Part shown: one piece after another, positions 9,423-19,199 of the stretch
Layout: every line of letters begins with the position of its first letter
Position numbering within the stretch: position 1 is the stretch's first letter
Origin: Thermocoleostomius sinensis A174
GTDB lineage: Bacteria > Cyanobacteriota > Cyanobacteriia > Elainellales > Elainellaceae
Direction: 5' to 3'
DNA: 64,000 nucleotides
NCBI RefSeq assembly: GCF_026802175.1
Contig: NZ_CP113797.1
Coordinates: 3,325,026-3,389,025 of the forward strand
Notes under the pieces: generated by a model
Seen by the model: the letters and a program-made list of their open reading frames with translations, nothing else
Told to the model about the DNA's origin: nothing
Database searches by the model: none
Translations under genes and position numbers: made by a program

Positions 9423-10342
9423 ATGAAAATAGCATATTTGATCTTGGCGCATCATCAACCCTTTCATCTAGCAAGGCTAATCAAAACTCTCGATTGTGAT
9501 GAGGCATATTTCTTTATACATGTGGATTCGAAAGTAGATGTTTCTCCGTTTAAAGTCTTAGTGTCTAAGACCAGTAAAACTATATTTCTAGAGAATGTGG
9601 ATAGAGTAAAAGTTCACTGGTGTGGATATAGCATCGTGGCAGCAACTTTAAACCTTTTACGAACTGCGGTAGCTACTGGCATGCACTTCACCCGGTACTG
9701 TCTACTCAGTGGCTCAGATTTTCCACTCAAGAAAAACTCTGAGATCAAAGAGGTATTTAGCTCGAATATAGAGTTTTTGCGTATTGACCGAAAGCTTGAC
9801 TGGATAAGTAATGATCTCCATGCGGGCTATATAAAGTACTTTCATTTATACGACAATCGCTTTTTTAATCCGAGGATGACATCTCATAAGCGTCTTCTCC
9901 CAAAAATTGAAAAATTCCTCAAAGTTATTCCCAGGACACCCTATCAAAAAATTCCTCTTTATCATAGTTCTCAGTGGTGGGCTTTAAGCGACACTGCGTA
10001 AGATATATTTTTGAGTTTTTGAATATAAACAGTGACTATATAGCCTTTCACAAATACACTCGGTCTCCCGACGAGATCTTCTTTCATTCGATCATTAAAA
10101 ACTCAAATTTCGCAGTAAGCCATGACTTTGAAGCGACTACGTCACTCGATACATTTTTTGAGTCTAGTGAGTATGGCTGTCATTACATTAATTGGAAAAG
10201 CAAAGGTATTACACTACCAAAAATTCTAGACACTTCTGATGCAGACGCGCTCATGGAGACGAGCATGTTATTTGCCAGAAAATTTGAAGAGAACAGATCA
10301 GCTCAACTATTAAATCAATTAGAGAAGAGTTTATTAGAGTAG
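9423..10342 (+). pseudogene. GT14-type glycosyltransferase gene broken by a frameshift
   Basis: The first frame (9423-10001) opens MKIAYLILAHHQPFHLARLI, with FIHVDSK, and LLSGSDFPLK as in beta-1,6-N-acetylglucosaminyltransferase (core-2/I-branching, DUF5928-like) enzymes. It stops right after HSSQWWALSDTA. The other frame resumes at once with VRYIFEFLNINSDYIAFHKYTRS-type residues and runs to 10342 with SPDEIFFHSIIKNS. Family members read ...QWWALT...V-x-Y-I. Restoring one base near 9999-10000 (GCGTAA to GCGGTAA) would rejoin the frames to about 306 residues. It is either a recent inactivation or a sequencing error. Confidence 0.82.
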
Positions 10343-10418
10343 TTATTTTTATTAGAAAATCAATGCTCTACCCTTGATTCGATAATTTTAAGTAGAAGTT
10401 AGGTTTGAGGATAAAGAT

Positions 10419-11648
10419 ATGGAGTTTAGTGTCATCGTTGCTTCGCCAATCTGGAGTTTAAATGGAGTAAATGTCTTCTCAGCTAATTTAGTGCGAGAGC
10501 TTCAGAGGCAGGGTATTTCAGCACATGTTCTTCTAACTGAACCCCATATTTCTGATTCCAAGCCTATGAAACCTCCTTTGGATATAAAGATACAAAAACT
10601 GCCCGTTGGCGAACATGATTTATACAAAACTCGTTGGCATAGAATGGTTCAGTACTTGGAAGAGAACGCTCCATGCATTTATATTCCTAACCACGATATC
10701 AATCATTCCTGTATTGCACCTTTATTATCAAAACGAGTTGGCATAGTAGGAGTTGTCCACAGCGACGATCCTCAACATTATGAGCATGTTGGCCGTTTGG
10801 GCAAATACTGGAACAGTATTGTAGCAGTCAGTAAAACCGTTGCTAAAGGAACGATCGAGCGCAATCCTGATTTAGCAGAACGAGTTGTTACGATTCCGAT
10901 TGGAGTTCCTATTCCTCACCGCCCAACTGAGCGCACTTATCAAGCTGATAAACCGCTCAAAATTCTGTATGCAGGTGTATTTCGACAATCCCAGAAACGT
11001 ATCTTAGACCTACCTAAGATTATGCAACGCCTGCAAGCGTTACAGATTCCTACACAACTCACAATTGCAGGGGGCGGGCCAGATCAACAAGAGCTTGTCA
11101 ACGCTTCTCAAACTTTGGTTGACCAAGGTGTAGTGCAATTCGTGGGGATTATTCCCCATGACGAAATGCCTGACCTCTTGAAGCAACATGATGTGTTTGT
11201 TATGACTTCAGCGTTCGAGGGTATGCCCAATGCGCTACTGGAAGCAATGGGACAGGGCTGCATTCCTGTTGTTACTGATATTGACAGTGGTATTCCTGAA
11301 ATTGTGAAAGATGGAATTAACGGTTACCGTGTGAGTGTTGGAGATATCCATATTTTCGCTGAACGGTTAGCAAACTTATACCGGAACATAAGTCTTCGGC
11401 GAGAATTATCTATTCATGCCTACAGGACTGTTGATCAAGGCTCATATAGAACAACAGACATGGCTGAGCTTTACATCAAGTTGTTTTATCAAGTCTTACG
11501 GGATGCTGAGGAAGGAATTTATCAGCGTCCTAGCGATCGCATTCGACCTCCCGATTACATGCAGCCTTTATGGAAACACTATCTGCCCGAACCTATTTTC
11601 AGAGTGGGTCGATGGAGCAAACACATTCTTCAAAACTTAATCTCATAG
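10419..11648 (+). CDS. GT4-family glycosyltransferase
   Basis: Retaining GT-B glycosyltransferase, 409 residues. The acceptor-side domain opens EFSVIVASPIWSLNGVNVF. The donor domain shows KPLKILYAGVFRQSQKRILDL, LTIAGGGPDQQEL, QFVGIIPHDEMPDLL and the E-x7-E motif FEGMPNALLEAM (about 266-274). The first ATG after a GAGGATAAAGAT leader was taken as start. It is one of a run of plus-strand transferases with short gaps, so probably co-transcribed. Sugar and linkage unknown. Confidence 0.88.
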   Translation: MEFSVIVASPIWSLNGVNVFSANLVRELQRQGISAHVLLTEPHISDSKPMKPPLDIKIQKLPVGEHDLYKTRWHRMVQYLEENAPCIYIPNHDINHSCIAPLLSKRVGIVGVVHSDDPQHYEHVGRLGKYWNSIVAVSKTVAKGTIERNPDLAERVVTIPIGVPIPHRPTERTYQADKPLKILYAGVFRQSQKRILDLPKIMQRLQALQIPTQLTIAGGGPDQQELVNASQTLVDQGVVQFVGIIPHDEMPDLLKQHDVFVMTSAFEGMPNALLEAMGQGCIPVVTDIDSGIPEIVKDGINGYRVSVGDIHIFAERLANLYRNISLRRELSIHAYRTVDQGSYRTTDMAELYIKLFYQVLRDAEEGIYQRPSDRIRPPDYMQPLWKHYLPEPIFRVGRWSKHILQNLIS

Positions 11649-11726
11649 AATTTCTAAGCTAATAGTTCAGGATTGCTCCTTAAAGCAAATTATTTAAAGC
11701 TTACTATGCAATTAGGAATAAAGAGT

Positions 11727-13052
11727 ATGAAGATTGCATTCATTGTTGAAGGATTTCCAGTTCTGTCTCAAACGTTTGTGTTAAATCAGATTACTGGATT
11801 GATTGATCGTGGACATGAGGTCGATATTTATGCTGAGGTACAGGATGATTCGAGGAAAATACACCCAACTATCGAACAGTATCGACTTCTCGAGCGTACC
11901 TATTACCAACCCCTCCAACCTCACGATAAGCTGCAACGAGTTCTTAAAGCTCTGAGATTATTTGTTCCATGTTTTCTCGAAGATCCGGACTTGGTATTAC
12001 GCTCCATTAACGTATTTAAGTATGGAAAGTCTGCTGCATCTTTACGGTTGTTCTACTCTGTTATTCCGTTTTTAGGAAACCGGAATACTTACGATGTTAT
12101 TCAATGTCACTTTGGACTTCTAGGCATTAAGGGAATGATGCTCCGAGAAGTCGGAGCAATACAAGGTAAATTAGTCACCGCTTTTCACGGTGTTGATATC
12201 AGTCAAAATCTAGATCTGCTTGGAGAGAATCTTTATGATGACTTGTTCAAAGTCGGAGATTGTTTTCTTCCCATTAGTCAGCATTGGAGAAATCGATTAG
12301 CTCAACTTGGCTGTCCATCTGGTAGAACCTTCATTCACCACATGGGAATCGATTGCCAAAAATTCACCTTCATTCCCCGTATTCCTGCCCCTGAACAGCC
12401 AATTCGATTAATCAGCATTGCTCGCCTAACCGAAAAAAAAGGCATTGAATATGGAATACGAGCTGTAGCAAAAATCCTGAAACGTTATTCTAATATTGAA
12501 TACTTAATTGTTGGTAGTGGTGAGCTACGAGAACGATTAGCTCAAATTATTCAAGGATTAGGTGTAGAAGCGCAGATCAAATTAATAGGATGGAAAAATC
12601 AACAGGAAGTGATAGACATCTTAAATCACTCTCATATTTTATTAGCACCAAGTGTAACAGCATCAGATGGTAATCAGGAAGGGATTCCGGTAGCTCTCAT
12701 GGAAGCAATGGCAATGGGTTTACCTGTTATTAGTACTTACCACAGTGGCATTCCCGAACTAGTTGAAGATGACGTTTCTGGTTTTTTAGTCCCTGAGCGA
12801 AACATAGAAGCCTTGGCAAACAAACTAGAGGATTTGCTGCAACAGCCAGAACGCTGGGTAAAAATGGGACAATCAGGACGTTCACGGGTAGAAGAACAAT
12901 TCAACATTAATAAGCTGAACGATCGCCTAGTAGAAATTTATCAAGCTCTCATTGAAACTGGACAATCTAACTTGCATCAAGAGCACAATAGAACAGATAG
13001 TGCTTCTACAAACTCTGATGTATTTATACCTTCAACATCAACAAGTCTATGA
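11727..13052 (+). CDS. GT4-family glycosyltransferase
   Basis: GT-B enzyme, about 441 residues from ATG 11727, where MKIAFIVEGFPVLSQTFVLNQ matches the usual WcaL/AmsK-like start; an upstream extension to 11673 is open but not family-like. Visible motifs: FHGVDIS, ISIARLTEKKGIEYGIRA, YLIVGSGELRERL, IKLIGWKNQQEV and E-x7-E in QEGIPVALMEAMAMGLPVI (about 317-326). The serine/threonine/asparagine-rich C-terminal tail of about 25 residues is unlike neighbours. The gene overlaps the next by ATGA, implying translational coupling. Confidence 0.88.
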   Translation: MKIAFIVEGFPVLSQTFVLNQITGLIDRGHEVDIYAEVQDDSRKIHPTIEQYRLLERTYYQPLQPHDKLQRVLKALRLFVPCFLEDPDLVLRSINVFKYGKSAASLRLFYSVIPFLGNRNTYDVIQCHFGLLGIKGMMLREVGAIQGKLVTAFHGVDISQNLDLLGENLYDDLFKVGDCFLPISQHWRNRLAQLGCPSGRTFIHHMGIDCQKFTFIPRIPAPEQPIRLISIARLTEKKGIEYGIRAVAKILKRYSNIEYLIVGSGELRERLAQIIQGLGVEAQIKLIGWKNQQEVIDILNHSHILLAPSVTASDGNQEGIPVALMEAMAMGLPVISTYHSGIPELVEDDVSGFLVPERNIEALANKLEDLLQQPERWVKMGQSGRSRVEEQFNINKLNDRLVEIYQALIETGQSNLHQEHNRTDSASTNSDVFIPSTSTSL

Positions 13053-14236
13053 AAATCTTACTTACCATCTCTTGTAATCTTGATCCAAACTCAGGAGCAG
13101 CAGGCACAACCCTTCGACTAGGACAAGAATATGCTCGATTAGGGCATGAAGTGTCTTTTTTTACTTACAACAAATTACCGAAAACATTACCTGATGCCAT
13201 AAAGATGGTTACTTTTCCAGAATTGGCGTCGCTTCATGTCTTTAATCTTTGCTATCGAGGAAAGGTTGATGTGATTGATTCTCCCTGCGGTGAAGGATGG
13301 TTATGGTCAAAAGTATTAAATTCTTTTAGAAGAATCCATCCTTTGTTGGTAACTCGTAGTCACGGATTAGAAAATACATTACATTCTTTTAATTTAGATG
13401 AAGCCAAAAAAGGAAATCTAAAATTAAGCCCAAAGTACTTCTTATACAGAGGGAGCTGGCGCCTGTGGGAAGAAGCGACTGCTTTGCGTAACGCAGATCT
13501 TGTATTCTTACTAAACCGCCAAGATGCAAAATATGCAACTGATTGCTTAAGGGTAGAACCAGAAAAAATTCATGTTGTCCCAAATGGAATTCCAGACACT
13601 TTCATTAATTTACCTGAAGCCACACTTTTCAAAAGTGAAAGCAAGTCAATTCGAATTGCCCAAATAGGTAGTTACATTCAACGTAAAGGAATTCAATATA
13701 CTATACCTGCCCTAAAGGCTATCTTAAATCGGTTTTCTTATGTAGAAGTCAGTTTTTTAGGTACTGGTTGCCCAGAAGCGGTTATTTACAAAGATTTCGA
13801 GCTACATTTACATCCTCGAATTAAGGTTGTTCCTCAGTACACTTTGGAATCATTACCTCACTTACTTCAAGGTCACCAAATCAAACTATTCGCTCCATTG
13901 AATGAAGGTTTTGGGAAGGTACTGGTTGAATCAATGGCTTGTGGTTTAGCTCCCATTGTTAGCGCAGCAGCAGGGCCTTTAGAGGTCGTTCATAACGGTT
14001 ATGATGCGGTAGTTGTTCCAATTGGTAACACGATAGCAATTGAACATGCCTTAGAAAAACTAATAACAGATCGAACTTATCTAGAAAAAACTCGTCGTAA
14101 TGCTTATGTAACTGCTCAAAACTATAGTTGGATAAACGTTGCTAATCAAAGGCTTTTCTTGTACCAGGAGATGCTAGATAGGTTAGCTGATCAAAGGAGT
14201 ACTAAAAAAATAAAAAACACTGTTTTCATACGTTAA
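13049..14236 (+). CDS. GT4-family glycosyltransferase
   Basis: Starts inside the previous gene's stop (ATGA overlap at 13049-13052), so the two are coupled. 395 residues, GT-B fold: N-terminal KILLTISCNLDPNSGAAGTT with a glycine/alanine acceptor loop, VVPNGIPDTFI, IAQIGSYIQRKGIQY in the donor domain and the E-x7-E motif NEGFGKVLVESMACGLAPIV (about 285-294). Expected to add one sugar of the exopolysaccharide repeat; donor unknown. Confidence 0.88.
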   Translation: MKILLTISCNLDPNSGAAGTTLRLGQEYARLGHEVSFFTYNKLPKTLPDAIKMVTFPELASLHVFNLCYRGKVDVIDSPCGEGWLWSKVLNSFRRIHPLLVTRSHGLENTLHSFNLDEAKKGNLKLSPKYFLYRGSWRLWEEATALRNADLVFLLNRQDAKYATDCLRVEPEKIHVVPNGIPDTFINLPEATLFKSESKSIRIAQIGSYIQRKGIQYTIPALKAILNRFSYVEVSFLGTGCPEAVIYKDFELHLHPRIKVVPQYTLESLPHLLQGHQIKLFAPLNEGFGKVLVESMACGLAPIVSAAAGPLEVVHNGYDAVVVPIGNTIAIEHALEKLITDRTYLEKTRRNAYVTAQNYSWINVANQRLFLYQEMLDRLADQRSTKKIKNTVFIR

Positions 14237-14261
14237 CTTAGTCATTAAGGATTTAGAGAAA

Positions 14262-15428
14262 ATGAAAAGAATTGCGATTTTGCTTAGCTGTTATTCCTTT
14301 GAGCACCATTTTCCAAGCATGGGATTTAATCTTGAGAGTTACCTAACTGAATATAGAAATGATTGGTCGTGGGATTACATAGTAGGTTTAAGAGAACAGA
14401 GCATTGAGGCTTATTTATATATTCCCTCCATGAATCAATCTGGTATTTTTGAGACTCAAGAAGGGTTTAAAATTCGTTTTGTAAAACTATCTTCTTTGTA
14501 TGAAAAAACATGGAGATTATTTATCAAAGCGAGACGATTTAAGCTAATTACTTATCTAGCTGAATCAACTAATACTTTAGCACTTATTGATAACTTAAAA
14601 AATTGCTTGGCGATCGATCAAGTCTCTTTGCTTTATGTTCAGGAATACTGGACAAATCGATTTGATATTTTGGTTAATAAGATCAATCTTCCCATTATTG
14701 GTTCAGATCAAGGTGGTACTGATAGGCTGTCATTTAATTTTATCAAGCGAAGGACTCTACAAAAGGCTTATAAACTAACTTGTCAAACAAAAGAAGAAGT
14801 TGAGAAAGTTGAAACTTTAGGTGGAAAAGCAGTTCTTCTGCCAAACGGAGTTGATACTAATTTTTTCTACCCTTCTGATGCAGGAGAGCAAAAAACAAAC
14901 AAAATAATTTTCACTGTCGCCAAACTTTATAATAGACAAAAGCGACTCTCAGATTTAATTAATGCTCTAGTCTATCTTGATTCTGACTGGAGTTTAGAAA
15001 TTGCTGGTGCTGGTCCTGATTTTGAAACTCTTAAGAAATTGACAAATTATTTGAAGGTTTCTAATCGTGTTCATTTTCTAGGCTTCATAAAAGACAAAGT
15101 TTTCTTAAGAGACAAGTATCAACAGTGTAGTGTGTTTGTGCTTCCCTCTGCATGGGAGGGTTTAGCTATTGCGATGCTAGAAGCAATGAGTTGTGGTGCT
15201 GCTGTAGTTGCCACTGAAATTCCTGCTTTTGAATCTCTCATATTCGATGGAATAAACGGAGTCAAAGTGCCAGTTGCTCAGCCTCAGATTCTGGCGCAGG
15301 GAATTTTAAGATGTTACACCGAGAGGTATTCCTATCGAGTCGAAGCTAGAAGAACAATTGTAGATTCATTTTCAAAGCAAAAAACTTTCTCAGAATTAGC
15401 AGAAATTATTTATTCATGCCCTAACTAA
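14262..15428 (+). CDS. GT4-family glycosyltransferase
   Basis: 388-residue GT-B enzyme. Opens MKRIAILLSCYSFEHHFPSMGFN; the linker reads LPNGVDTNFFYPSD; the donor domain has IFTVAKLYNRQKRLSDLINAL, LEIAGAGPDFETLKKL, VHFLGFIKDK and the E-x7-E motif WEGLAIAMLEAMSCGAAVV (about 298-306). Base composition is more A/T-rich than in the housekeeping genes of the window, as for most of the island, consistent with horizontally exchanged polysaccharide genes (inference). 26 nt after the preceding gene. Confidence 0.87.
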   Translation: MKRIAILLSCYSFEHHFPSMGFNLESYLTEYRNDWSWDYIVGLREQSIEAYLYIPSMNQSGIFETQEGFKIRFVKLSSLYEKTWRLFIKARRFKLITYLAESTNTLALIDNLKNCLAIDQVSLLYVQEYWTNRFDILVNKINLPIIGSDQGGTDRLSFNFIKRRTLQKAYKLTCQTKEEVEKVETLGGKAVLLPNGVDTNFFYPSDAGEQKTNKIIFTVAKLYNRQKRLSDLINALVYLDSDWSLEIAGAGPDFETLKKLTNYLKVSNRVHFLGFIKDKVFLRDKYQQCSVFVLPSAWEGLAIAMLEAMSCGAAVVATEIPAFESLIFDGINGVKVPVAQPQILAQGILRCYTERYSYRVEARRTIVDSFSKQKTFSELAEIIYSCPN

Positions 15429-15542
15429 ATTAAGTTCTGGTCAAGCAGGATGAAATAAAGCAAAGTCGGATTGAATGTAGGACATAACAGCATCTGCAAA
15501 AAGCTTAAAGAGTTAGGCTAGAACTGTTCCTTGATATACCGT

Positions 15543-16475
15543 ATGAGCATATCTGTTATCATCCCAACCTATCGTCGCCCAGCCGACTTAACTCGATGCC
15601 TAGAAGCAATCAAACGACAAACTCGTCCTCCTGAGGAAATTATTGTCGTTGCACGTTACGATGATGTTGAAACATGGAGGTTACTGAATCAATATGCAAC
15701 CTTGATGTTGCTAAAAACAATTTCCGTTGATGTACCTGGAGTAATAGCTGCAATGAATGCTGGATTGAAAGCTGCATCGGGGGATATTTTAGGATTTACT
15801 GATGATGATGCAGTTCCTCACATCGACTGGCTTGAAAAAATTGAAACGCATTTTCTTGAAAATGAGCAAGTTGGCGGAGTAGGTGGACGTGACTTAATCT
15901 ACCAATCTGGATCGACTTTCGAACAAACCCAAGTTATGGTTGGAAAACTCCAATGGTATGGGCGAATGATTGGTAATCATCACATTGGCAAAGGGCAGGC
16001 ACGAGAGGTAGATTTTCTTAAAGGGGTTAATATGAGTTTTCGCCGTATTGCTGTTGGCAATCTTCGGTTCGATTCTCGTTTATTAGGCTCAGGGGCGCAA
16101 GTTCATTTTGAAGTAGCCTTTTGTTTGTCCCTAAAACAGAAGGGCTGGAAGTTGATCTATGATCCAACTGTATTAGTTGACCATTATCCAGCCATGCGAT
16201 TTGATGAAGATCAACGACATAACTTCAATGAAACTGCCTTCTTCAATGAAATTCACAACGAAACTCTGGCTCTTCTAGATTATCTTTCTCCCATTCAAAG
16301 AGTCGTGTTTTTAGTTTGGAGTGTATTAGTAGGAACCAGAAGAGCTTTTGGAGTTATTCAATATTTTCGGTTTTTGTTCAGTGAAGGTTCATTGGCCTGG
16401 CGAAAATGGATTGTTTCAATGCGAGGAAGAAAACAAGGAATTCTAACCTGGTTACATGTGACGCAACAAACATGA
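15543..16475 (+). CDS. GT2-family glycosyltransferase
   Basis: GT-A enzyme of about 310 residues from ATG 15543 (a TTG 12 nt upstream is also open). N-terminus SISVIIPTYRRPADLTRCLEAI; the nucleotide-binding acidic motif is GFTDDDAVP (about 83-91); LKGVNMSFRR follows, and near residue 185 HFEVAF may stand where many members have a catalytic E-D pair. The C-terminal hydrophobic stretch after LLDYLSPIQRVVFLVWSVLV may sit on the membrane. A 100-nt gap separates it from the previous gene. Confidence 0.86.
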   Translation: MSISVIIPTYRRPADLTRCLEAIKRQTRPPEEIIVVARYDDVETWRLLNQYATLMLLKTISVDVPGVIAAMNAGLKAASGDILGFTDDDAVPHIDWLEKIETHFLENEQVGGVGGRDLIYQSGSTFEQTQVMVGKLQWYGRMIGNHHIGKGQAREVDFLKGVNMSFRRIAVGNLRFDSRLLGSGAQVHFEVAFCLSLKQKGWKLIYDPTVLVDHYPAMRFDEDQRHNFNETAFFNEIHNETLALLDYLSPIQRVVFLVWSVLVGTRRAFGVIQYFRFLFSEGSLAWRKWIVSMRGRKQGILTWLHVTQQT

Positions 16476-16520
16476 CTAATGGTTTCATTAGTAATCTATT
16501 TATTTTTGTAAAGATCTATT

Positions 16521-17939
16521 GTGCATCAGCAATTTTCTCCATCTTCTAATTCTGTCACCTCAAAATCGCTCCAAGCGCAAAACCAAACGAAGCAAGCTTG
16601 GCAGTTGATCGGGGCATGGAGCCTTTTCGTTGCTCTTTGCTTGCTTGCAAAAGGCGGAAAGTTACTAGTTCCTCTGTTGCCATTTGGCTCAATTGTGCTT
16701 GGTTTGTTTCTTTACTTTAGAACACCATCTCTTTATGTTGGATATACCTGGTGCTACTGTTTCTTAGGAGCATTGATCCGCCGCATCATTGATTATCAAA
16801 GCGGATACATTACGCCAGGTAGATGGGGCTTAATCTCTATGTTGGTCTCATCTATATGCTTTATTACATTGGTACAACAGCTTCCCAAAGCTCATCGACA
16901 AGGCGGACTACCGTTCATTCTCAGTGCAATCAGTGTAATATACGCATATGTCATTGGAGTTGCCTATAGAAAGATCCATTTAGCATATCTAGTCAGTATC
17001 TTTGAGTGGTTAGGGCCAATCACTTTTGGATTTTATTTGTTTTCCAACTGGCGTCTTTACCCTATCTATCGGCAAGTTACTGAACGTGTCTTTGTCTGGG
17101 GAGTCTTAATTATGGGTATCTATGGCATATTTCAGTTTTTTGTTGTTCCAGATTGGGATCGTTTCTATCTCGAAAACTTGTCTGCAACCTCCTTTGGACA
17201 CCCTTTACCGTTTAAAGTCCGAGTTTTCAGCACACAAAGCTCCCCTCAAAGTTTTGCCTCTGTGATGATGGCAGGATTAATTCTGCTATTTGGTAGTTCA
17301 GGTTCCTTACGTTGGCCAGCATCTGGTGTGGGATACTTATCGTTTTTGCTATCTATGGCGCGATCGGGATGGTTAGGCTGGGCAGCCGGAACTGTTGCAT
17401 ATTTTCCATTCTTGAAACTTCGTTTACAAATGCGATTTGTCTTAACACTGCTCATTATGGTGATGCTAGTTGCCCCATTAGTTAACATGGAACCATTCTC
17501 AGCAGGTATTAATGAACGTCTGGAAAGCTTGTCAGATCCTCAATCAGATAGAAGTTTTGAGGCCCGCTCAGAGGGGTACAGCACAATTCTTGGACTTGCT
17601 CTATCCGAATTTATTGGGAGGGGGCTTGGAAGTACAGGTCCTGCCAGTTCTCTAGGAGGGGGAGATAGTGGCATCATTCCCCTCTTATTTTCGCTTGGAT
17701 GGTTTGGCTTAATCCCCTACATGGCAGGAATTGTTCTAATTGTATTTCGAGTACTGCAGAGTGGAGATGGAGGTCGCGATTCTTTTGTCAGTGCTACTCG
17801 CGCCATTGTGTTAGGAATGCTAGGACAGGTTTGGTTAAATAATATTTTTTCAGATGTTTTTGCACTAATATTTTGGGGTTTCTTGGGCATTGGAATGGCT
17901 GCTAGTAAGTATTATGCATATTATCAAAAGCATTTGTAG
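16521..17939 (+). CDS. Wzy / O-antigen-ligase-like polytopic membrane protein
   Basis: 472-residue integral membrane protein with about ten hydrophobic segments and one larger hydrophilic loop in the C-terminal third (NMEPFSAGINERLESLSDPQSDRSFEARSEGYSTI...). The R-S-x-x-x-R-x-E/-G-Y pattern near residue 340-355, followed by GRGLGSTGPASSLGGGDSG, is the usual Wzy_C ligase/polymerase loop. Expected to polymerise or ligate the repeat units on the outer face of the inner membrane. GTG start at 16521; no ATG nearby keeps the hydrophilic N-terminus. It is the only polymerase candidate in the island. Confidence 0.85.
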   Translation: MHQQFSPSSNSVTSKSLQAQNQTKQAWQLIGAWSLFVALCLLAKGGKLLVPLLPFGSIVLGLFLYFRTPSLYVGYTWCYCFLGALIRRIIDYQSGYITPGRWGLISMLVSSICFITLVQQLPKAHRQGGLPFILSAISVIYAYVIGVAYRKIHLAYLVSIFEWLGPITFGFYLFSNWRLYPIYRQVTERVFVWGVLIMGIYGIFQFFVVPDWDRFYLENLSATSFGHPLPFKVRVFSTQSSPQSFASVMMAGLILLFGSSGSLRWPASGVGYLSFLLSMARSGWLGWAAGTVAYFPFLKLRLQMRFVLTLLIMVMLVAPLVNMEPFSAGINERLESLSDPQSDRSFEARSEGYSTILGLALSEFIGRGLGSTGPASSLGGGDSGIIPLLFSLGWFGLIPYMAGIVLIVFRVLQSGDGGRDSFVSATRAIVLGMLGQVWLNNIFSDVFALIFWGFLGIGMAASKYYAYYQKHL

Positions 17940-17968
17940 ATCATTTAGATTAATTTAAGGAAATTTTT

Positions 17969-19147
17969 ATGAAGCTCTGCATTGCAACTCAGACTGTAAA
18001 CAAAGGCAATGGTCAAGGTCGAGTTAATTACGAAATCGTTCGAGAAGCCATTACTCGTAGTCACACGGTAACACTTCTTGCCAGCAGTATTGCCCCGGAA
18101 CTACAAAAGCATCCCTTAATTGAATGGGTGCCAATTTTGACTGATCAATTACCAACAGCAATACTCAGAGATTTATTTTTTGCTTGGAAAAGTACTCGAT
18201 GGCTGCATCAACATCATTCTTCAATTGATATCATAAAAGTAAATGGAGCAATTACTTTTGCAACCGCAGATATTAATGCAATTCACTTTGTACACAGTGC
18301 TTGGTTGAAGTCAGGTTTTCATACTATTCGTTATCGAAAAGATTTTTATGGACTTTACCAATGGCTCTACACAAATATCAGCGCTCAGTGGGAGGTTAAA
18401 GCTTTTTATCAAGCCAGGTTGTTGGTTGCAGTATCTGAACAAGTCAAGCGAGAACTAATAGAATTAGGTTTGTCTGCTAGTTCAATTCAGGTTATTCTCA
18501 ACGGCGTCGATTTAGCGGAATTTCAACCAGGTGCAATTGATCGAGAATCCCTGGGATTGCCAAGAGACGTTCCTATCGCTTTATTTGCAGGTGACATCCG
18601 AACACCGCGCAAAAACTTAGACATGACACTGTTTGCATTGGCACGTGTTCCAGGTTTGCATCTTGCTGTTGCAGGCGATACGGTAGGTAGCCCATATCCT
18701 CAAATAGCTGCTGACTTAAAAGTGGACAAACGAACCCATTTCTTGGGATACAGGAGTGACATTGCAAAGATTATGCAAGGAGTGGATTTTTTTGTCTTTC
18801 CGTCTCGCTACGAAGCGTGTTCGTTAGTATTATTAGAGGCACTCGCCTCTGGTTTACCTGTTATTACAGCAGCAACAACGGGTGGATCTGAACTGATAAC
18901 GTCAGAATGCGGAATAGTTCTAAGCAATCCAGAAAATGTTGATGATTTGACAAATGCAGTTGAGCATCTCGCTAATAATTCTGATATTCGTTCTGTTATG
19001 GGGAAACATGCTCGAAGATTAGCTGAGCAGTACGCCTGGAATAAGCAGGCTAAAAACTATGTTGATTTATTTGAAAAACTTAGTTTATCAAAGCACTGTT
19101 CAAAAAAACGTCACTCTACCAATGCTGTTTTAACAATCGACAAGTAA
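17969..19147 (+). CDS. GT4-family glycosyltransferase
   Basis: 392 residues, ATG after an AAGGAAATTTTT leader. N-terminal KLCIATQTVNKGNGQGRVNYEI with the acceptor-side glycines; linker VILNGVDLAEFQPG; donor domain IALFAGDIRTPRKNLDMTLFAL, LHLAVAGDTVGSPYP, HFLGYRSDIAKIMQ; E-x7-E motif YEACSLVLLEALASGLPVI (about 281-289). A typical UDP- or GDP-sugar transferase of exopolysaccharide loci; donor not assignable. Confidence 0.88.
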   Translation: MKLCIATQTVNKGNGQGRVNYEIVREAITRSHTVTLLASSIAPELQKHPLIEWVPILTDQLPTAILRDLFFAWKSTRWLHQHHSSIDIIKVNGAITFATADINAIHFVHSAWLKSGFHTIRYRKDFYGLYQWLYTNISAQWEVKAFYQARLLVAVSEQVKRELIELGLSASSIQVILNGVDLAEFQPGAIDRESLGLPRDVPIALFAGDIRTPRKNLDMTLFALARVPGLHLAVAGDTVGSPYPQIAADLKVDKRTHFLGYRSDIAKIMQGVDFFVFPSRYEACSLVLLEALASGLPVITAATTGGSELITSECGIVLSNPENVDDLTNAVEHLANNSDIRSVMGKHARRLAEQYAWNKQAKNYVDLFEKLSLSKHCSKKRHSTNAVLTIDK

Positions 19148-19199
19148 CTGCCCATGATTGATAGAACAGAAATTGAACATTAAGGAGTTAGATTAAATA

